From: Alteromonadaceae bacterium
GTDB lineage: Bacteria; Pseudomonadota; Gammaproteobacteria; Enterobacterales; Alteromonadaceae
DNA length: 64,000 nucleotides
Assembly (NCBI GenBank): GCA_014872785.1
Contig: WKFJ01000043.1
Location: 62,001 to 126,000 of the forward strand
Reading direction: 5' to 3'
This document shows, piece after piece, positions 55,310 to 64,000 of this stretch. A model generated the notes under the pieces. The model was given only the letters and a program-made list of their open reading frames with translations, was not told the DNA's origin and did not search any database. Position numbers and translations under genes: made by a program. Positions within the stretch are counted from its first letter, which is position 1. Each line of letters starts with the position of its first letter.

Positions 55310-56023
55310 ATGACTTCTCCTCACTCCGAATTAAACCAAGTTGATCTCGAGCTATTGCCTCAACCGCAGCAGGCTGATTTCCAATTACAACTTTCCCAAC
55401 ACAAACCTCGTATTTTGCTACTTTATGGGTCGCTTCGCGAACGTTCATATAGTCGATTAGTTGTGGAAGAATCAGCCCGATTATTAGAATACATGGGGGC
55501 AGAAGCTAAGATATTTAATCCTGAAGGATTACCACAGCCCGATACCGAGAATCGAGATCATCCAAAGGTAAGAGAATTATTAGAGTTAATGACTTGGTCT
55601 GAGGGGCAAATTTGGTGTTCACCCGAAAAGCACGGTTCTATGACTGGCATCCTCAAAAGCCAAATTGACTGGGTGCCCTTGAACTTGGGAGGGGTGCGTC
55701 CAACTCAAGGCAAAACATTGGCTGTAATGCAGGTGTGCGGTGGCTCTCAGTCGTTTAACGCCGTTAACCAGATGCGTGTTTTGGGGCGTTGGATGCGCAT
55801 GTTTACCATCCCCAATCAATCATCGGTGGCAAAAGCGTTTCTTGAATTCGAAGAAGACGGTCGGATGAAACCGTCGCCGTATTACAACCGCATCGTTGAT
55901 GTAGTTGAGGAATTGTTTCGATTTACCTTGCTGTTAAGAGACCAGAAAGACTATTTAGTAGATCGATATTCAGAACGAGTGGAGTCTCATGAGGAATTGA
56001 GTAAACGGGTCAACCAGAAGTAG
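55310..56023 (+). CDS. arsH: ArsH NADPH-dependent FMN reductase
   Basis: Encodes 237 residues. The flavodoxin-like FMN loop [20 protein letters not shown], the conserved [20 protein letters not shown] and [20 protein letters not shown] are characteristic of ArsH. The enzyme oxidises trivalent organoarsenicals and reduces quinones or iron with NADPH. It is controlled by the upstream arsR promoter. Its gene ends ten bases before an oppositely oriented gene. Confidence 0.94.
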   Translation: MTSPHSELNQVDLELLPQPQQADFQLQLSQHKPRILLLYGSLRERSYSRLVVEESARLLEYMGAEAKIFNPEGLPQPDTENRDHPKVRELLELMTWSEGQIWCSPEKHGSMTGILKSQIDWVPLNLGGVRPTQGKTLAVMQVCGGSQSFNAVNQMRVLGRWMRMFTIPNQSSVAKAFLEFEEDGRMKPSPYYNRIVDVVEELFRFTLLLRDQKDYLVDRYSERVESHEELSKRVNQK

Positions 56024-56032
56024 TGAACAGCA

Positions 56033-56380
56033 CTATCTAGCTTCTAAAAATCGAATAGGTGTCGTTGTATCCTCATCCATCAGCGGCATCTTATTTTCTC
56101 TTAGACACATCGAAATCCAATCTTTATCTTTTCGTGAAAGTGACTTTGGTGATTCTTTGGACACCAATGGGATAAGACTGGTGTTGATATCAGACGTGGA
56201 AAGTGCGATCGCGGCCCACACTCCCTGTTCGGCTTTTTTGATCTCGTCAAGTAATGTCTGGTGTTCAACGACATCGTGACTCTTGAGTCGGTCAAACTGT
56301 GCGTGCAGGCGCAACACTTTGCTGAAAGCCGGCTCAACCAGTTCAGTGAATAGCGGTGTGTTACTATTACTCGACGTCAT
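56033..56380 (-). CDS. hypothetical 115-residue protein
   Basis: Encodes 115 soluble residues, mostly helical by composition (FSKVLRLHAQFDRLKSHDVV, LLDEIKKAEQGVWAAIALST), with a basic/acidic C terminus. No family is recognised. The frame is convergent with arsH and its codon use looks like its neighbours', so I consider it a real gene of unknown function. Confidence 0.6.
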   Translation of the reverse strand: MTSSNSNTPLFTELVEPAFSKVLRLHAQFDRLKSHDVVEHQTLLDEIKKAEQGVWAAIALSTSDINTSLIPLVSKESPKSLSRKDKDWISMCLRENKMPLMDEDTTTPIRFLEAR

Positions 56381-56454
56381 TTACTGCTAATGAGAGATTA
56401 AACTAAACCTTCATAGTAACGCAGTTAACATTGCGATGGCAGTACCAAGACTTA

Positions 56455-57843
56455 TCAAATTGTGTCTGCACTGAAGACTTGGTTGCGTCCTTTGTCTTTG
56501 GCTGTGTATAAAGCCTCATCACAACGCTGCATCAGGCTATCCTCATTGTCAGACGCGTAAATTTCGGATACGCCGAAACTTGCGGTAAATTTGGGAATAT
56601 CGACACGTTCAGCCTCATTCAGCATCGTTCTGATCTTTTCGGCAATATCCAGTGCCTTGGCCTGTTCACATGACAAAAGCAAAATAGTGAATTCCTCACC
56701 GCCAATGCGAAAAACTTGGTCAGTTTGTCTTACCAGCATATAGATTTCACTGACTAAGGTTTTGAGCACGATGTCACCCGTTGCATGGCCATGGTTGTCA
56801 TTGATGGACTTGAAATAGTCAATGTCCAATAAGATTAGGCTCGCAGTTTCTCCTTGCTGAACTTTGCCCAATGCACTCTTTAATACTTCTTGCCATTTGT
56901 GACGGTTATATGCACCTGTTAAGTTATCGGTTGTGGCCTGCTTGACCAGTGATGCCTGTAAATTAAGCCTATCATCTGAGGCCTTGGCATAATGACTAAT
57001 CACTTTGTTGATATCTTTAGCAAGCCGAGTAAGTTCGTCTCGTCCTTCAGGGCCCAAATCATCAATCGCGATGTCCGTTTTTTCACCTGCAATTGACTTG
57101 TGCAGCGCATCGAGCTGAGTGTTGATTTGGCGCATGCGCCTTCTGAAAGACAAAATTATAAAAATGGTGACGTTGATACCAATAATAAAAGCGGCGATAC
57201 CTAATCCGGTATTAACATAAAAAAAGCGCTGTTCATGCTGTTCATCTTGTTTTGCTAAGTCGTCGGTAAGGGTTTCAATATCTCTTAAGATTTGAATCGC
57301 CTGAAAGTCCAAAAAGTCATCCTGCTTTTCGAGTATGACCCAATCTGGTGAGGTTACATCAAGCTCGGGGGCGGATAATAAGTTGAGTGCATTAACCTGG
57401 AATTTAGCGCGTGCAGACTCAAACCGACCAACTGTCTTGAGTAAATCGTTATGTTCAGCCTGCTTATGCGCAATGATACCTTGCTCCAGGCCAAATTTTA
57501 CGACGCCATTGAGTTTGCTGATATGCTGCTGCAGCTTCTTGTCGTAATCAACAAACTCCTCCAATACTTGACTGTTATCACTCCCCTCTACTTCTTCCAG
57601 TTTCTGAGCAATTGCGCCATAGCGTATTTTCTCCATCAATATATGCTGTTGGAGTTGTAGTATTTCAATTTCACTGGCGATGTCTGTTATCGGGATATCG
57701 ATTTGTGCTAGTTCTTTAATTTCTTTATTGATGGCATGTAACTGCACGATGGAATAAATCACCAATGCAAGGATAAATAAGAGTAATACGGTAGACAAGC
57801 TACCTATTTTTCGTGAGATAGATTCGTTTAACCAATTAAACAC
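56455..57843 (-). CDS. membrane diguanylate cyclase
   Basis: Encodes about 462 residues from a GTG at 57843; an upstream ATG at 57984 would add 47 residues that look non-homologous. TM1 (ISRKIGSLSTVLLLFILALV) and TM2 (VNTGLGIAAFIIGINVTIFI) flank a helical periplasmic sensor (4HB-like). A HAMP-like linker precedes a GGDEF domain with LTGAYNRHKWQEVL, LDIDYFKSINDNHGHATGD, active-site GGEEF and an RQTD inhibitory site five residues before it. It makes c-di-GMP from GTP. It is intact, in contrast to the decayed GGDEF gene at 28176. Confidence 0.9.
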   Translation of the reverse strand: MFNWLNESISRKIGSLSTVLLLFILALVIYSIVQLHAINKEIKELAQIDIPITDIASEIEILQLQQHILMEKIRYGAIAQKLEEVEGSDNSQVLEEFVDYDKKLQQHISKLNGVVKFGLEQGIIAHKQAEHNDLLKTVGRFESARAKFQVNALNLLSAPELDVTSPDWVILEKQDDFLDFQAIQILRDIETLTDDLAKQDEQHEQRFFYVNTGLGIAAFIIGINVTIFIILSFRRRMRQINTQLDALHKSIAGEKTDIAIDDLGPEGRDELTRLAKDINKVISHYAKASDDRLNLQASLVKQATTDNLTGAYNRHKWQEVLKSALGKVQQGETASLILLDIDYFKSINDNHGHATGDIVLKTLVSEIYMLVRQTDQVFRIGGEEFTILLLSCEQAKALDIAEKIRTMLNEAERVDIPKFTASFGVSEIYASDNEDSLMQRCDEALYTAKDKGRNQVFSADTI

Positions 57844-58030
57844 GTGAAAAAGCCTAAAGTCCTTGTAAGAATCATGCGCTGACAAAGATAGAAATTTTAA
57901 TCCTACAAAGCAATCAGTTGAGGTGTTTAGAGCACTGTTTCTTGCTCTGGTTGAAATGATTCTATGGTATGTGGAGTGAAACATGCCACATTTAACCCAG
58001 TAAACTCAAAATGATGGAAAATTTAAAAAT

Positions 58031-58054
58031 GAGTGGCTACAACAATAGCCACTC
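58031..58054 (-). terminator. terminator after DUF4785-type gene
   Basis: GAGTGGCTA-CAACAA-TAGCCACTC is a perfect 9-bp stem located just past the minus-strand stop codon; on that strand it is followed by an ATTTTT tract. Confidence 0.8.
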
Positions 58055-58072
58055 TTATTACACAAGCCTCGA

Positions 58073-59179
58073 TTACAGCGTATTTAATGTAGGAACACTT
58101 TCTAAAGCAATCAAGCGTGTTTGATCCACAAGGGATATATTGACGATTGAAAGCTCTGTGTAAGCCTTAAATTTCGAAAGTTCAAAAGGCAACATTAATG
58201 ATTGATCGCCACTGAGCCACTGTGCTACTTCTGCGGTTTGCAGCAATTGCCAGTTACCAGAAGCATCTTTACCACGCAAAGTTGCTTTGATGTTGTAACG
58301 ACCGGCTTCGTGCACGGACACATCAACGAACATACGATTTTTAGCTATGTTTACAGCTTGCTTGACCAAACTGGCTGTTTGCTGCTTATTAATAAAGGGG
58401 ACTTTGACCGAACGCTTTACTAGCTGGTTATCTACATTAATGACACCAGTCAGTTGCATTTCATAAAATCCGTTAATTGCTCCAATGTTAACAAGTTCGC
58501 TATCAAAGCTCACTTCATCACCTCTGTAAAGCGCATCATGAACCGAACCGTCAGGGGCGATGAGTTTTGCTTTTGTAGTGAAGGGCAACATTTTATTGCC
58601 GTTTATTTCTGCCGTGACGAACAAACCACTTTCACTGTCACTTAGGCTTTTATCTGCTGCGACTGACAATGTAAATGGCGAGTTTTTCTCCTTAACATGG
58701 ACTAAGTAACGCGCTTCAGGTAACAGAGATTGCGCCGTTTTTAACACAAATGGTTTTCGGCTCTGATTATTCACCGTTAATGCGACGCTACCGTCTCTGA
58801 ATCCAGCGAGTTCCATATCCGCTTGTGCGGCTAAGGGCGCCATTTGCACCTGCTTGTTGTCACCAGATAAGCTAATGAACGACATATCCAAATCTTCAGA
58901 GATGTTACGAGCTCCAGATTGATTAGAAACCATAGGCGCAAGTCTTACCAAGGCATCAGCACCAGCATAAACGGTTACCCCTAACTGTAATTGTTTGCCA
59001 GACACTTCTTCCCAATATTCGTCACTTTGCATTGATTGCACAGCGGTGGGAAACAATGAATCTGTTTGGACTTGTGGATGAATGTATTCCACTCTATCAC
59101 TGGTTAAATTGCCAAACACAAAACTAGAAGGAAGCAGCATAATTAACGCTAAAGCGAATTTATTTGTCCTGTTTTTCAT
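58073..59179 (-). CDS. secreted protein, DUF4785-like
   Basis: Encodes 368 residues with a signal peptide (about 1-23, ending SFVFG). The mature part is rich in beta-strand patterns in repeats like immunoglobulin-fold domains (VDVSVHEAGRYNIKATLRG, ALYRGDEVSFDSELVN). I tentatively link it to DUF4785, an uncharacterised exported family of marine gammaproteobacteria and Legionella. It is translationally close (12 bases) to the lipase gene upstream and may be a lipase-associated or chaperone-like partner. Confidence 0.7.
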   Translation of the reverse strand: MKNRTNKFALALIMLLPSSFVFGNLTSDRVEYIHPQVQTDSLFPTAVQSMQSDEYWEEVSGKQLQLGVTVYAGADALVRLAPMVSNQSGARNISEDLDMSFISLSGDNKQVQMAPLAAQADMELAGFRDGSVALTVNNQSRKPFVLKTAQSLLPEARYLVHVKEKNSPFTLSVAADKSLSDSESGLFVTAEINGNKMLPFTTKAKLIAPDGSVHDALYRGDEVSFDSELVNIGAINGFYEMQLTGVINVDNQLVKRSVKVPFINKQQTASLVKQAVNIAKNRMFVDVSVHEAGRYNIKATLRGKDASGNWQLLQTAEVAQWLSGDQSLMLPFELSKFKAYTELSIVNISLVDQTRLIALESVPTLNTL

Positions 59180-59190
59180 TGTCGCTACTC

Positions 59191-60048
59191 CTAAATTCTG
59201 TCTCTGACTAATCTATCGAGATTAAAGCAATCACGACGACTTTGTTGGTGGCTCAATGGTTCTCTACCACGGGTCTTTTGTTTGTCGGTAAACCAAACAG
59301 ACCCGGCGGCTGACTGTGAAGAACAATTTAAAAAGCCGTCAGAACAAGAATCTAACCAGTTTTGGGTAACTTCTAGTGCGACTTGGTTTTGGTAACCGGC
59401 ACAGTAGCTATCTCCATCCCAGAACGCAGAGTCAACATCGCTGCCAACGACGCTTTCAAATATTACGGGTAAATTTGGTCGGCCACTGGTACCGCTCAAA
59501 TAGGTACTATTGTAATAAGCCATCCAACTGACTTGTTGCTGGCGCACCGCATCGTTTTGATACCCAAGTAACCATCCAAGTGCTGACTCAAACACATTAC
59601 CTTGCATTACGGCATCAGCTAATGGGGTTCCCCCACTTGAAGGCGCTAGTGCGATGACGCGACTGGTTGCATTAATGATCCCAGGATATCGGCTATCCCA
59701 AGTTGGATTAGATAAAATCCATCGTATGACATTGCCACCGTTAGAATGAGTGACCACTTTAAGATCGGTTATATTGTTTTGATTAATAAAGTTATTCAAT
59801 GCACCGGCTAAACATCCAGCTGCAGCACTGTCCCACATGTATTTCTCAAAATTGCAATTCACCACCAACACGAGATTGGGATTTGGCAAACCTTGTTTGA
59901 CTGAATTGACAAAGTCACCTGTCCAATAGTCGTTAAAGGCGTCCGAGGGATTACCTGTTCCATGCACAAGCGCTAGCCCCGTATTGGCATACGAGGAAGC
60001 TGCAAAGAACCAGGCCGCTAGTAGAGTAAGTAGCTTTCTATTTATCAT
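59191..60048 (-). CDS. secreted lipase/esterase, alpha/beta hydrolase
   Basis: Encodes 285 residues with a signal peptide (about 1-21, ending SSYA). The alpha/beta-hydrolase motifs are the oxyanion strand LALVHGTGNPSDAFND, the nucleophile-elbow VVTHSNGGNVIRWIL (Ser in HSNGG), VIALAPSSGGTPLAD, and a C-terminal GREPLSHQQSRRDCFNLDRL that holds the likely catalytic His. It hydrolyses lipid esters outside the cytoplasm. It is in one operon with the DUF4785-like gene (gap 11). Confidence 0.82.
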   Translation of the reverse strand: MINRKLLTLLAAWFFAASSYANTGLALVHGTGNPSDAFNDYWTGDFVNSVKQGLPNPNLVLVVNCNFEKYMWDSAAAGCLAGALNNFINQNNITDLKVVTHSNGGNVIRWILSNPTWDSRYPGIINATSRVIALAPSSGGTPLADAVMQGNVFESALGWLLGYQNDAVRQQQVSWMAYYNSTYLSGTSGRPNLPVIFESVVGSDVDSAFWDGDSYCAGYQNQVALEVTQNWLDSCSDGFLNCSSQSAAGSVWFTDKQKTRGREPLSHQQSRRDCFNLDRLVRDRI

Positions 60049-60316
60049 TTTTTTGGGTCCTGATTGTTGTTTTAAATCAAAGATTAAACCAAGTGGTATA
60101 ACCTCTGACCTGATGGTTTATAATCGCTTAAAAAATGAACTTCAAGAAAATGTGCAGGTATATTCTGAAATATTCTAGTGTAAAAATATTCCAGACCTTA
60201 GAGTTATATAATTACCGTTAAATTTACATAATCTGTTGAACACATCTAAGTTATAGAAATTAGGCGCGGGATAATGTTCAATAAGGGGCTATCCAAACTT
60301 CGAGTTAAGCAACACT

Positions 60317-61576
60317 ATGTCGCACAAAACTACTTTGATGGTTCTCATATGCACTATTGTATTAAGTGCTTGTGGTGGCGGTGGTAACGCAAACACGATT
60401 CCGCAGGTTACCGCGGCTCCGACGACGACTCAGGCTGATCTAAACCAAGCTTATGCTGATGAACTGGACTTAATTGATGAAGTACTGCGTAACAATCATC
60501 CAGATTTGTTTTTTAACATTAGTGAAAGCAACTACTTAACTGAACTTGAGGCTTTAAAGAGCGCGGTTGTTGGAGAGTCAGAGATAAACTTTCGCCTAGC
60601 TAGCGCAAAATTTGTAGCTCAAATCGGCGATCAACACACTTACCTCATCATCCCTGAACCCTTTTTGAAACGGTTTCCATTTGAAATTTGGTGGGACAAT
60701 GATAAAGCCATTATCACCCGTGCAGGCCAAGGCTATAGTGAGTATTTGGGCTTTTCCATCGAGACTGTGGATGGCACAGATTTTAGTAGTCTAAAAGACA
60801 TAGGCATGCAGTACTTAGCGTATCAAAATAATCATTGGAAAGATGCCCTTTCCCCGCGCTACATCAAATATGCCGACATGTTAGTTTATGAAGGCATTAC
60901 AGCTAGCAACGATTCGGCAACTTATACCTTAACCTCACATGATGGTGTGACAATATCCTTAGACATTCCTAGCTTTGACACTATTGAGTGGGTTGAGATT
61001 GAATCTACACATCAGCGCCCTCCTCTATATTCACGTAGCGATGACAACTTTCATTTGATCGTTGAGGAAGACATCGCCTATGTGCAATACAACAGTGCGT
61101 TCAATACCAACACTTATAATGTAGACACATTAATATCCGATCTCAATCTGGCGTTATCTGAACAAGACATTGAAAAAGTAGTTTTTGATTTACGCTTTAA
61201 TCACGGCGGTGTTATCGATCATTTCGTTCCTGTCGTTGAGTTCATTGCCCAAACTGAATACAACAATTCGGAACAACTGTTTGTACTGACAGGTAGAAAT
61301 TCTTTTTCATCGGCAGTTGGCGCCATATATAGTTTTAAAAACCTAAGCAATGCCACCTTTGTTGGCATGCCTACTGGCGGTAAACCCAATGGTTATTCTC
61401 GTGTTGCGGGCCTGCAACTTGTTAGCGCCAATGCACTTTACGTGGCAACAGATTACCTTGAAGTCACGAGTGAGGAGGTTGATACATTTACACCCGACTA
61501 TCTTACCCCCTTTACTCAGGCTGACTTTTTACAAGGCAATGATCCAGCGATAAGCTTTATTCGAGAGAATTTTTAG
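60317..61576 (+). CDS. S41-type peptidase-like lipoprotein
   Basis: Encodes 419 residues. A lipobox (TIVLSAC then GGGGN) anchors it to a membrane. The fold is that of tail-specific (S41) proteases: DFRLNHGG-type VFDLRFNHGGVIDHFV, then the nucleophile strand FVLTGRNSFSSAVGAIYSF (Ser near 331) and VGMPTGGKPNGYS. The usual PDZ domain is not obvious, and an N-terminal cap (DLIDEVLRNNHPDLFFNISE) is of the type found in related C-terminal-processing-like hydrolases. The exact substrate is unknown. Confidence 0.84.
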   Translation: MSHKTTLMVLICTIVLSACGGGGNANTIPQVTAAPTTTQADLNQAYADELDLIDEVLRNNHPDLFFNISESNYLTELEALKSAVVGESEINFRLASAKFVAQIGDQHTYLIIPEPFLKRFPFEIWWDNDKAIITRAGQGYSEYLGFSIETVDGTDFSSLKDIGMQYLAYQNNHWKDALSPRYIKYADMLVYEGITASNDSATYTLTSHDGVTISLDIPSFDTIEWVEIESTHQRPPLYSRSDDNFHLIVEEDIAYVQYNSAFNTNTYNVDTLISDLNLALSEQDIEKVVFDLRFNHGGVIDHFVPVVEFIAQTEYNNSEQLFVLTGRNSFSSAVGAIYSFKNLSNATFVGMPTGGKPNGYSRVAGLQLVSANALYVATDYLEVTSEEVDTFTPDYLTPFTQADFLQGNDPAISFIRENF

Positions 61577-61612
61577 TTTGTGCAGGCTCTGTTTTATCGA
61601 TAAGCCGTACAC

Positions 61613-63703
61613 CTAGATTTTTAAAAGCGAAAATAAGCTATGGTGCTGGTCTCGCCAAATAACTTCCTCATCGAGACCTGACTGCTGATTCAATGCCAAA
61701 TAACCTAAACCCGACAGCTGTTTCAACATAGCCAACTTATTCGATGGTGCCACCAACACCCAATCGGATGCGAGCCCACCATTTTCGGGTAGATGCCTAA
61801 AGAGCAAGGCTTCCAGTGACAGTGCTTGAGCGTGTTGCTGAATCACGCGAGTCAGATCAAGGTGTGAATTTGATACGTGAATGGCCAAAATTCCCTCTTC
61901 TGAGGTGTGCTGTTGGTATAACTCAAATGCTTCAAAAGTAAGAAGATGCGCAGGAATAGCATCACTGGTGAACGCATCAATGACGAATAAATCAAATTCT
62001 CGAGCCTTTGCTTTGCGCGATAGGTTAACTCTGGCATCTCCAGGTATAACGCTAACATCTGCCTGTGAATCTGCTAGATAAGAAAAATGGGAGTGGGCAA
62101 AGTCAATAACATTTGGATTTAGTTCAAAAAACGTCATGTTATCTCCCGCTTTGCCAAAACTGGAGAGCACACCAGCGCCTAACCCGATCACTGCGATATT
62201 GGCATGAGGTAAATGCTTTATTTGCCTGAACGCCAGCTCAATACCCGTGCCTTGTTGATAATAAAGTCCGTCTAATCCACCTTCATCGAAAGAAATGGGG
62301 CGCATCTTCCCAGTGCTCTTTTTAAATCGTTGCCACCCGTGCACGGTAGAACCATCAACAATTCGCCGTTCTATATCTCCATTGTCTAATTCGATATCTC
62401 GAATACTTACTTTGCCGTAAAAATTGCGTTCTGCAGCAACCTCATAACGCAACTGCAATTGATTCAGGTAAAAAGTGCCGAACAATGCAACCACCGCCAA
62501 AGAAGCTAGCACAAACCGTTGCAAATTGAGGCGCGTATTCGAAAGTTTAGGTGCTTGCCATTTACCCACCTGTTTACCCTGTAACACGCATAAACACGAT
62601 GCCAACAGAATAAACACCAAGGGATACTCTAATGTTTCAGTAAACAGTAAGGGCGCTAAAATAGTGACTACTATGCCTCCTAACAAGCCACCAAAACTAA
62701 TACACAAGTAAAAACTACTGATACCGAGACTATTGTCAGGCGCAATTTCCGCGAGTTTGCCATGACACAATACACAGCCAAGCAACAAGATTGTCAGATA
62801 CACCACAACTTGCAATGAGAAACTAAACCAGGATCCAACCGCAAACATGAGCATCGCAGAGACAACCACAAAAATTGTAAATGGAACTTGGTATTCATTG
62901 AGCAAGCGCGCGCTCTTTGCAAACGTCAGGATATATGAGAGTAAATAAATCACTAAGGGGGCAATCCACATCAATGGCATTGATGGAATGTTTTGAGTCA
63001 TCATAGCCGTGGTAGACATCAACATCGTGACACCTAACATAGGTAATATTATCCAAAATACATTGAAGCGCGTTTTATTAGAGGCGGATTGGTTTAGGTC
63101 GTGTTGGTGAGTTGCTTTAGACAGATAAAAAACTAGTGCGATAACAGCCAAAACAAAGCCAGAAAAAAGCAGTTTCCAAAAATCTAACTGCAAAAGCAAA
63201 GCGAAGCGAGGCTCAAAGAAAACCGGATAGCTCAACAGGGCTAACATCGCACCGGCGTTAGACCACGCATACCAGTGTTTGCTGAATTGGGAAGACAGCT
63301 GCTTAGAGGTGACTAACCAGTGTTGTACTAATACCCCGTTTGCGGCCAACAGCAAAAACAACAGACCCACTTTTTGCCAAAGTGCGACGACAACATTGAC
63401 AAGAGGAGCGCTCGCTGTGTCGATCAGCGGCATTTGGTTGTCTAAGCCCCCCCCGGTTAAAAGCGCAACAACTAACATTGAGCTGTGTATTAACCATTGC
63501 CTGCGCTGTTTTACCATTTTTGTTAGTCCATAGGCGTATAAATACCCTAGAAACAGCACAGATTGAAAAAACATCATACTCGCTAACCACACAGAAGCGG
63601 CACCACCAAAATGAGGCAACATCAATTTGCCTAGCATAGGCTGTATTTGGAAGCTCAAAAAAGCGCCTAAGAAAACAGAAAAAATAGACAATAGTTTCAA
63701 CAT
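61613..63703 (-). CDS. fused MFS-like/spermidine-synthase-like protein
   Basis: Encodes 696 residues. The N-terminal half has about ten to twelve helices starting LSIFSVFLGAFLSFQIQPML and GKLMLPHFGGAASVWL, a signature of this fused family; the C-terminal half is a SAM-type spermidine-synthase fold (IAVIGLGAGVLSSFGKAGD, FFELNPNVIDFAHSHFSYLA, LFVIDAFTSDAIPAHLLT). The amino-transfer residues of true spermidine synthase are not evident, so polyamine synthesis is not safe to claim. Near residue 85 a run of eight G codes for three glycines (LLTGGGLDN), a potential slippage site. Confidence 0.88.
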   Translation of the reverse strand: MLKLLSIFSVFLGAFLSFQIQPMLGKLMLPHFGGAASVWLASMMFFQSVLFLGYLYAYGLTKMVKQRRQWLIHSSMLVVALLTGGGLDNQMPLIDTASAPLVNVVVALWQKVGLLFLLLAANGVLVQHWLVTSKQLSSQFSKHWYAWSNAGAMLALLSYPVFFEPRFALLLQLDFWKLLFSGFVLAVIALVFYLSKATHQHDLNQSASNKTRFNVFWIILPMLGVTMLMSTTAMMTQNIPSMPLMWIAPLVIYLLSYILTFAKSARLLNEYQVPFTIFVVVSAMLMFAVGSWFSFSLQVVVYLTILLLGCVLCHGKLAEIAPDNSLGISSFYLCISFGGLLGGIVVTILAPLLFTETLEYPLVFILLASCLCVLQGKQVGKWQAPKLSNTRLNLQRFVLASLAVVALFGTFYLNQLQLRYEVAAERNFYGKVSIRDIELDNGDIERRIVDGSTVHGWQRFKKSTGKMRPISFDEGGLDGLYYQQGTGIELAFRQIKHLPHANIAVIGLGAGVLSSFGKAGDNMTFFELNPNVIDFAHSHFSYLADSQADVSVIPGDARVNLSRKAKAREFDLFVIDAFTSDAIPAHLLTFEAFELYQQHTSEEGILAIHVSNSHLDLTRVIQQHAQALSLEALLFRHLPENGGLASDWVLVAPSNKLAMLKQLSGLGYLALNQQSGLDEEVIWRDQHHSLFSLLKI

Positions 63704-63841
63704 TGATAGGATGCATCCCTTACCACAATTTCAATCAATCGCATTTGATTGTCTAGGTGGTGTATGGGCAATGTAGAAACGCTTAAGAATACCTTAGGTT
63801 TTTCTTAGTGATTGATTTTATTATGGTTTTAAGGGTGTTGC

Positions 63842-64000
63842 GTGCAACGATGTAAAGTGGGAAATGTCGAGATTAATTTCTCGAGGAATCAAATAATCGA
63901 TGCAACTGGAACCGTACAACAATTGGAACCCAGAGTCAGTGACGTGCTCAAGTTACTTATTGAGCATCCTGAAGACGTGTTTTCAGCTGAGGTTATTTTT
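63842..64000 (+). CDS. partial winged-helix transcriptional regulator (5' end)
   Basis: The frame starts at a GTG with AAGGG seven bases upstream and runs off the window after 53 residues. VEINFSRNQIIDATGTVQQL then EPRVSDVLKLLIEHPEDVF is the OmpR/CadC-type winged-helix N terminus. Members of this group often continue into a transmembrane helix and a periplasmic sensor or TPR/beta-propeller domain, which cannot be seen here. Confidence 0.82.
   Translation, partial: MQRCKVGNVEINFSRNQIIDATGTVQQLEPRVSDVLKLLIEHPEDVFSAEVIF

Noticed and set aside
61613..63703. Calling this gene speE (spermidine synthase)
   Set aside because: The C-terminal fold is related, but the substrate-binding residues of a true aminopropyltransferase are not evident and the protein is fused to a membrane domain.
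1..64000. tRNA/rRNA genes, CRISPR arrays, insertion sequences or prophage
   Set aside because: I scanned for tRNA-like T-arm sequences, regularly spaced repeats, transposase motifs and phage structural genes and found none that I could support.

Overview
The window looks like chromosomal DNA from a marine, heterotrophic gammaproteobacterium of the Alteromonadales type (Alteromonas/Paraglaciecola/Glaciecola-like). The evidence is protein style: two TonB-dependent receptors, several orphan periplasmic solute-binding proteins, large chemoreceptors, GGDEF proteins, exported CBM2/PKD proteins, a TPR-sulfotransferase beside a TonB receptor, and moderate-to-low GC. I saw no rRNA, tRNA, CRISPR, transposase or phage gene, so the organism call is inference.

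Layout. 0-5.5 kb: small membrane protein, secreted endonuclease I, three orphan solute-binding proteins. 5.5-11 kb: MscS channel, membrane class III adenylate/guanylate cyclase, then an operon of VWA lipoprotein, ECF sigma factor and putative anti-sigma protein. 11-17.5 kb: SRPBCC protein, DUF2855 protein, a very large NIT/poly-HAMP chemoreceptor, NUDIX hydrolase, RraA-like protein. 17.6-28 kb: TonB receptor, a 1693-residue kinase/ATPase/GAF/GGDEF protein, a dCache chemoreceptor, DUF2721 protein. 28-31.5 kb: a decayed low-GC patch holding a broken diguanylate cyclase, a truncated DUF465 gene, a broken solute-binding protein, an orphan membrane protein and a non-coding stretch with two perfect DnaA boxes. 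31.5-36.1 kb: unknown secreted protein, then a Rieske oxygenase/FrnE-like oxidoreductase operon divergent from a TetR/thioesterase operon, with two inverted repeats between them.

36.1-43 kb is the most unusual block. A long leader precedes three co-directional genes: a CBM2-PKD-CBM2-PKD-YceI protein, a 1063-residue CBM2-like/YceI/Fn3/cytochrome c/DUF1592-family protein with two CxxCH haem motifs, and a Tat-exported DUF1552 protein. I read this as an exported redox module tethered to insoluble polysaccharide. It resembles in domain logic the CBM2/YceI/cytochrome proteins Cbp2D and Cbp2E described from Cellvibrio, with an added DUF1587/1592/1588/1585 and DUF1552 component.

43-64 kb: MarR regulator and BetT-like BCCT transporter divergent from a TonB receptor/TPR-sulfotransferase/esterase run; two small membrane proteins; MarC protein and threonine-synthase-like enzyme; an arsR-arsH pair with a readable promoter and operator repeats; a membrane GGDEF protein; a secreted unknown plus lipase; an S41-like lipoprotein; a fused MFS/spermidine-synthase-like protein with a run of eight G in its coding strand; and the first part of a winged-helix regulator cut by the window edge.

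All identifications come from reading translated sequence and known family motifs; no database search was run.
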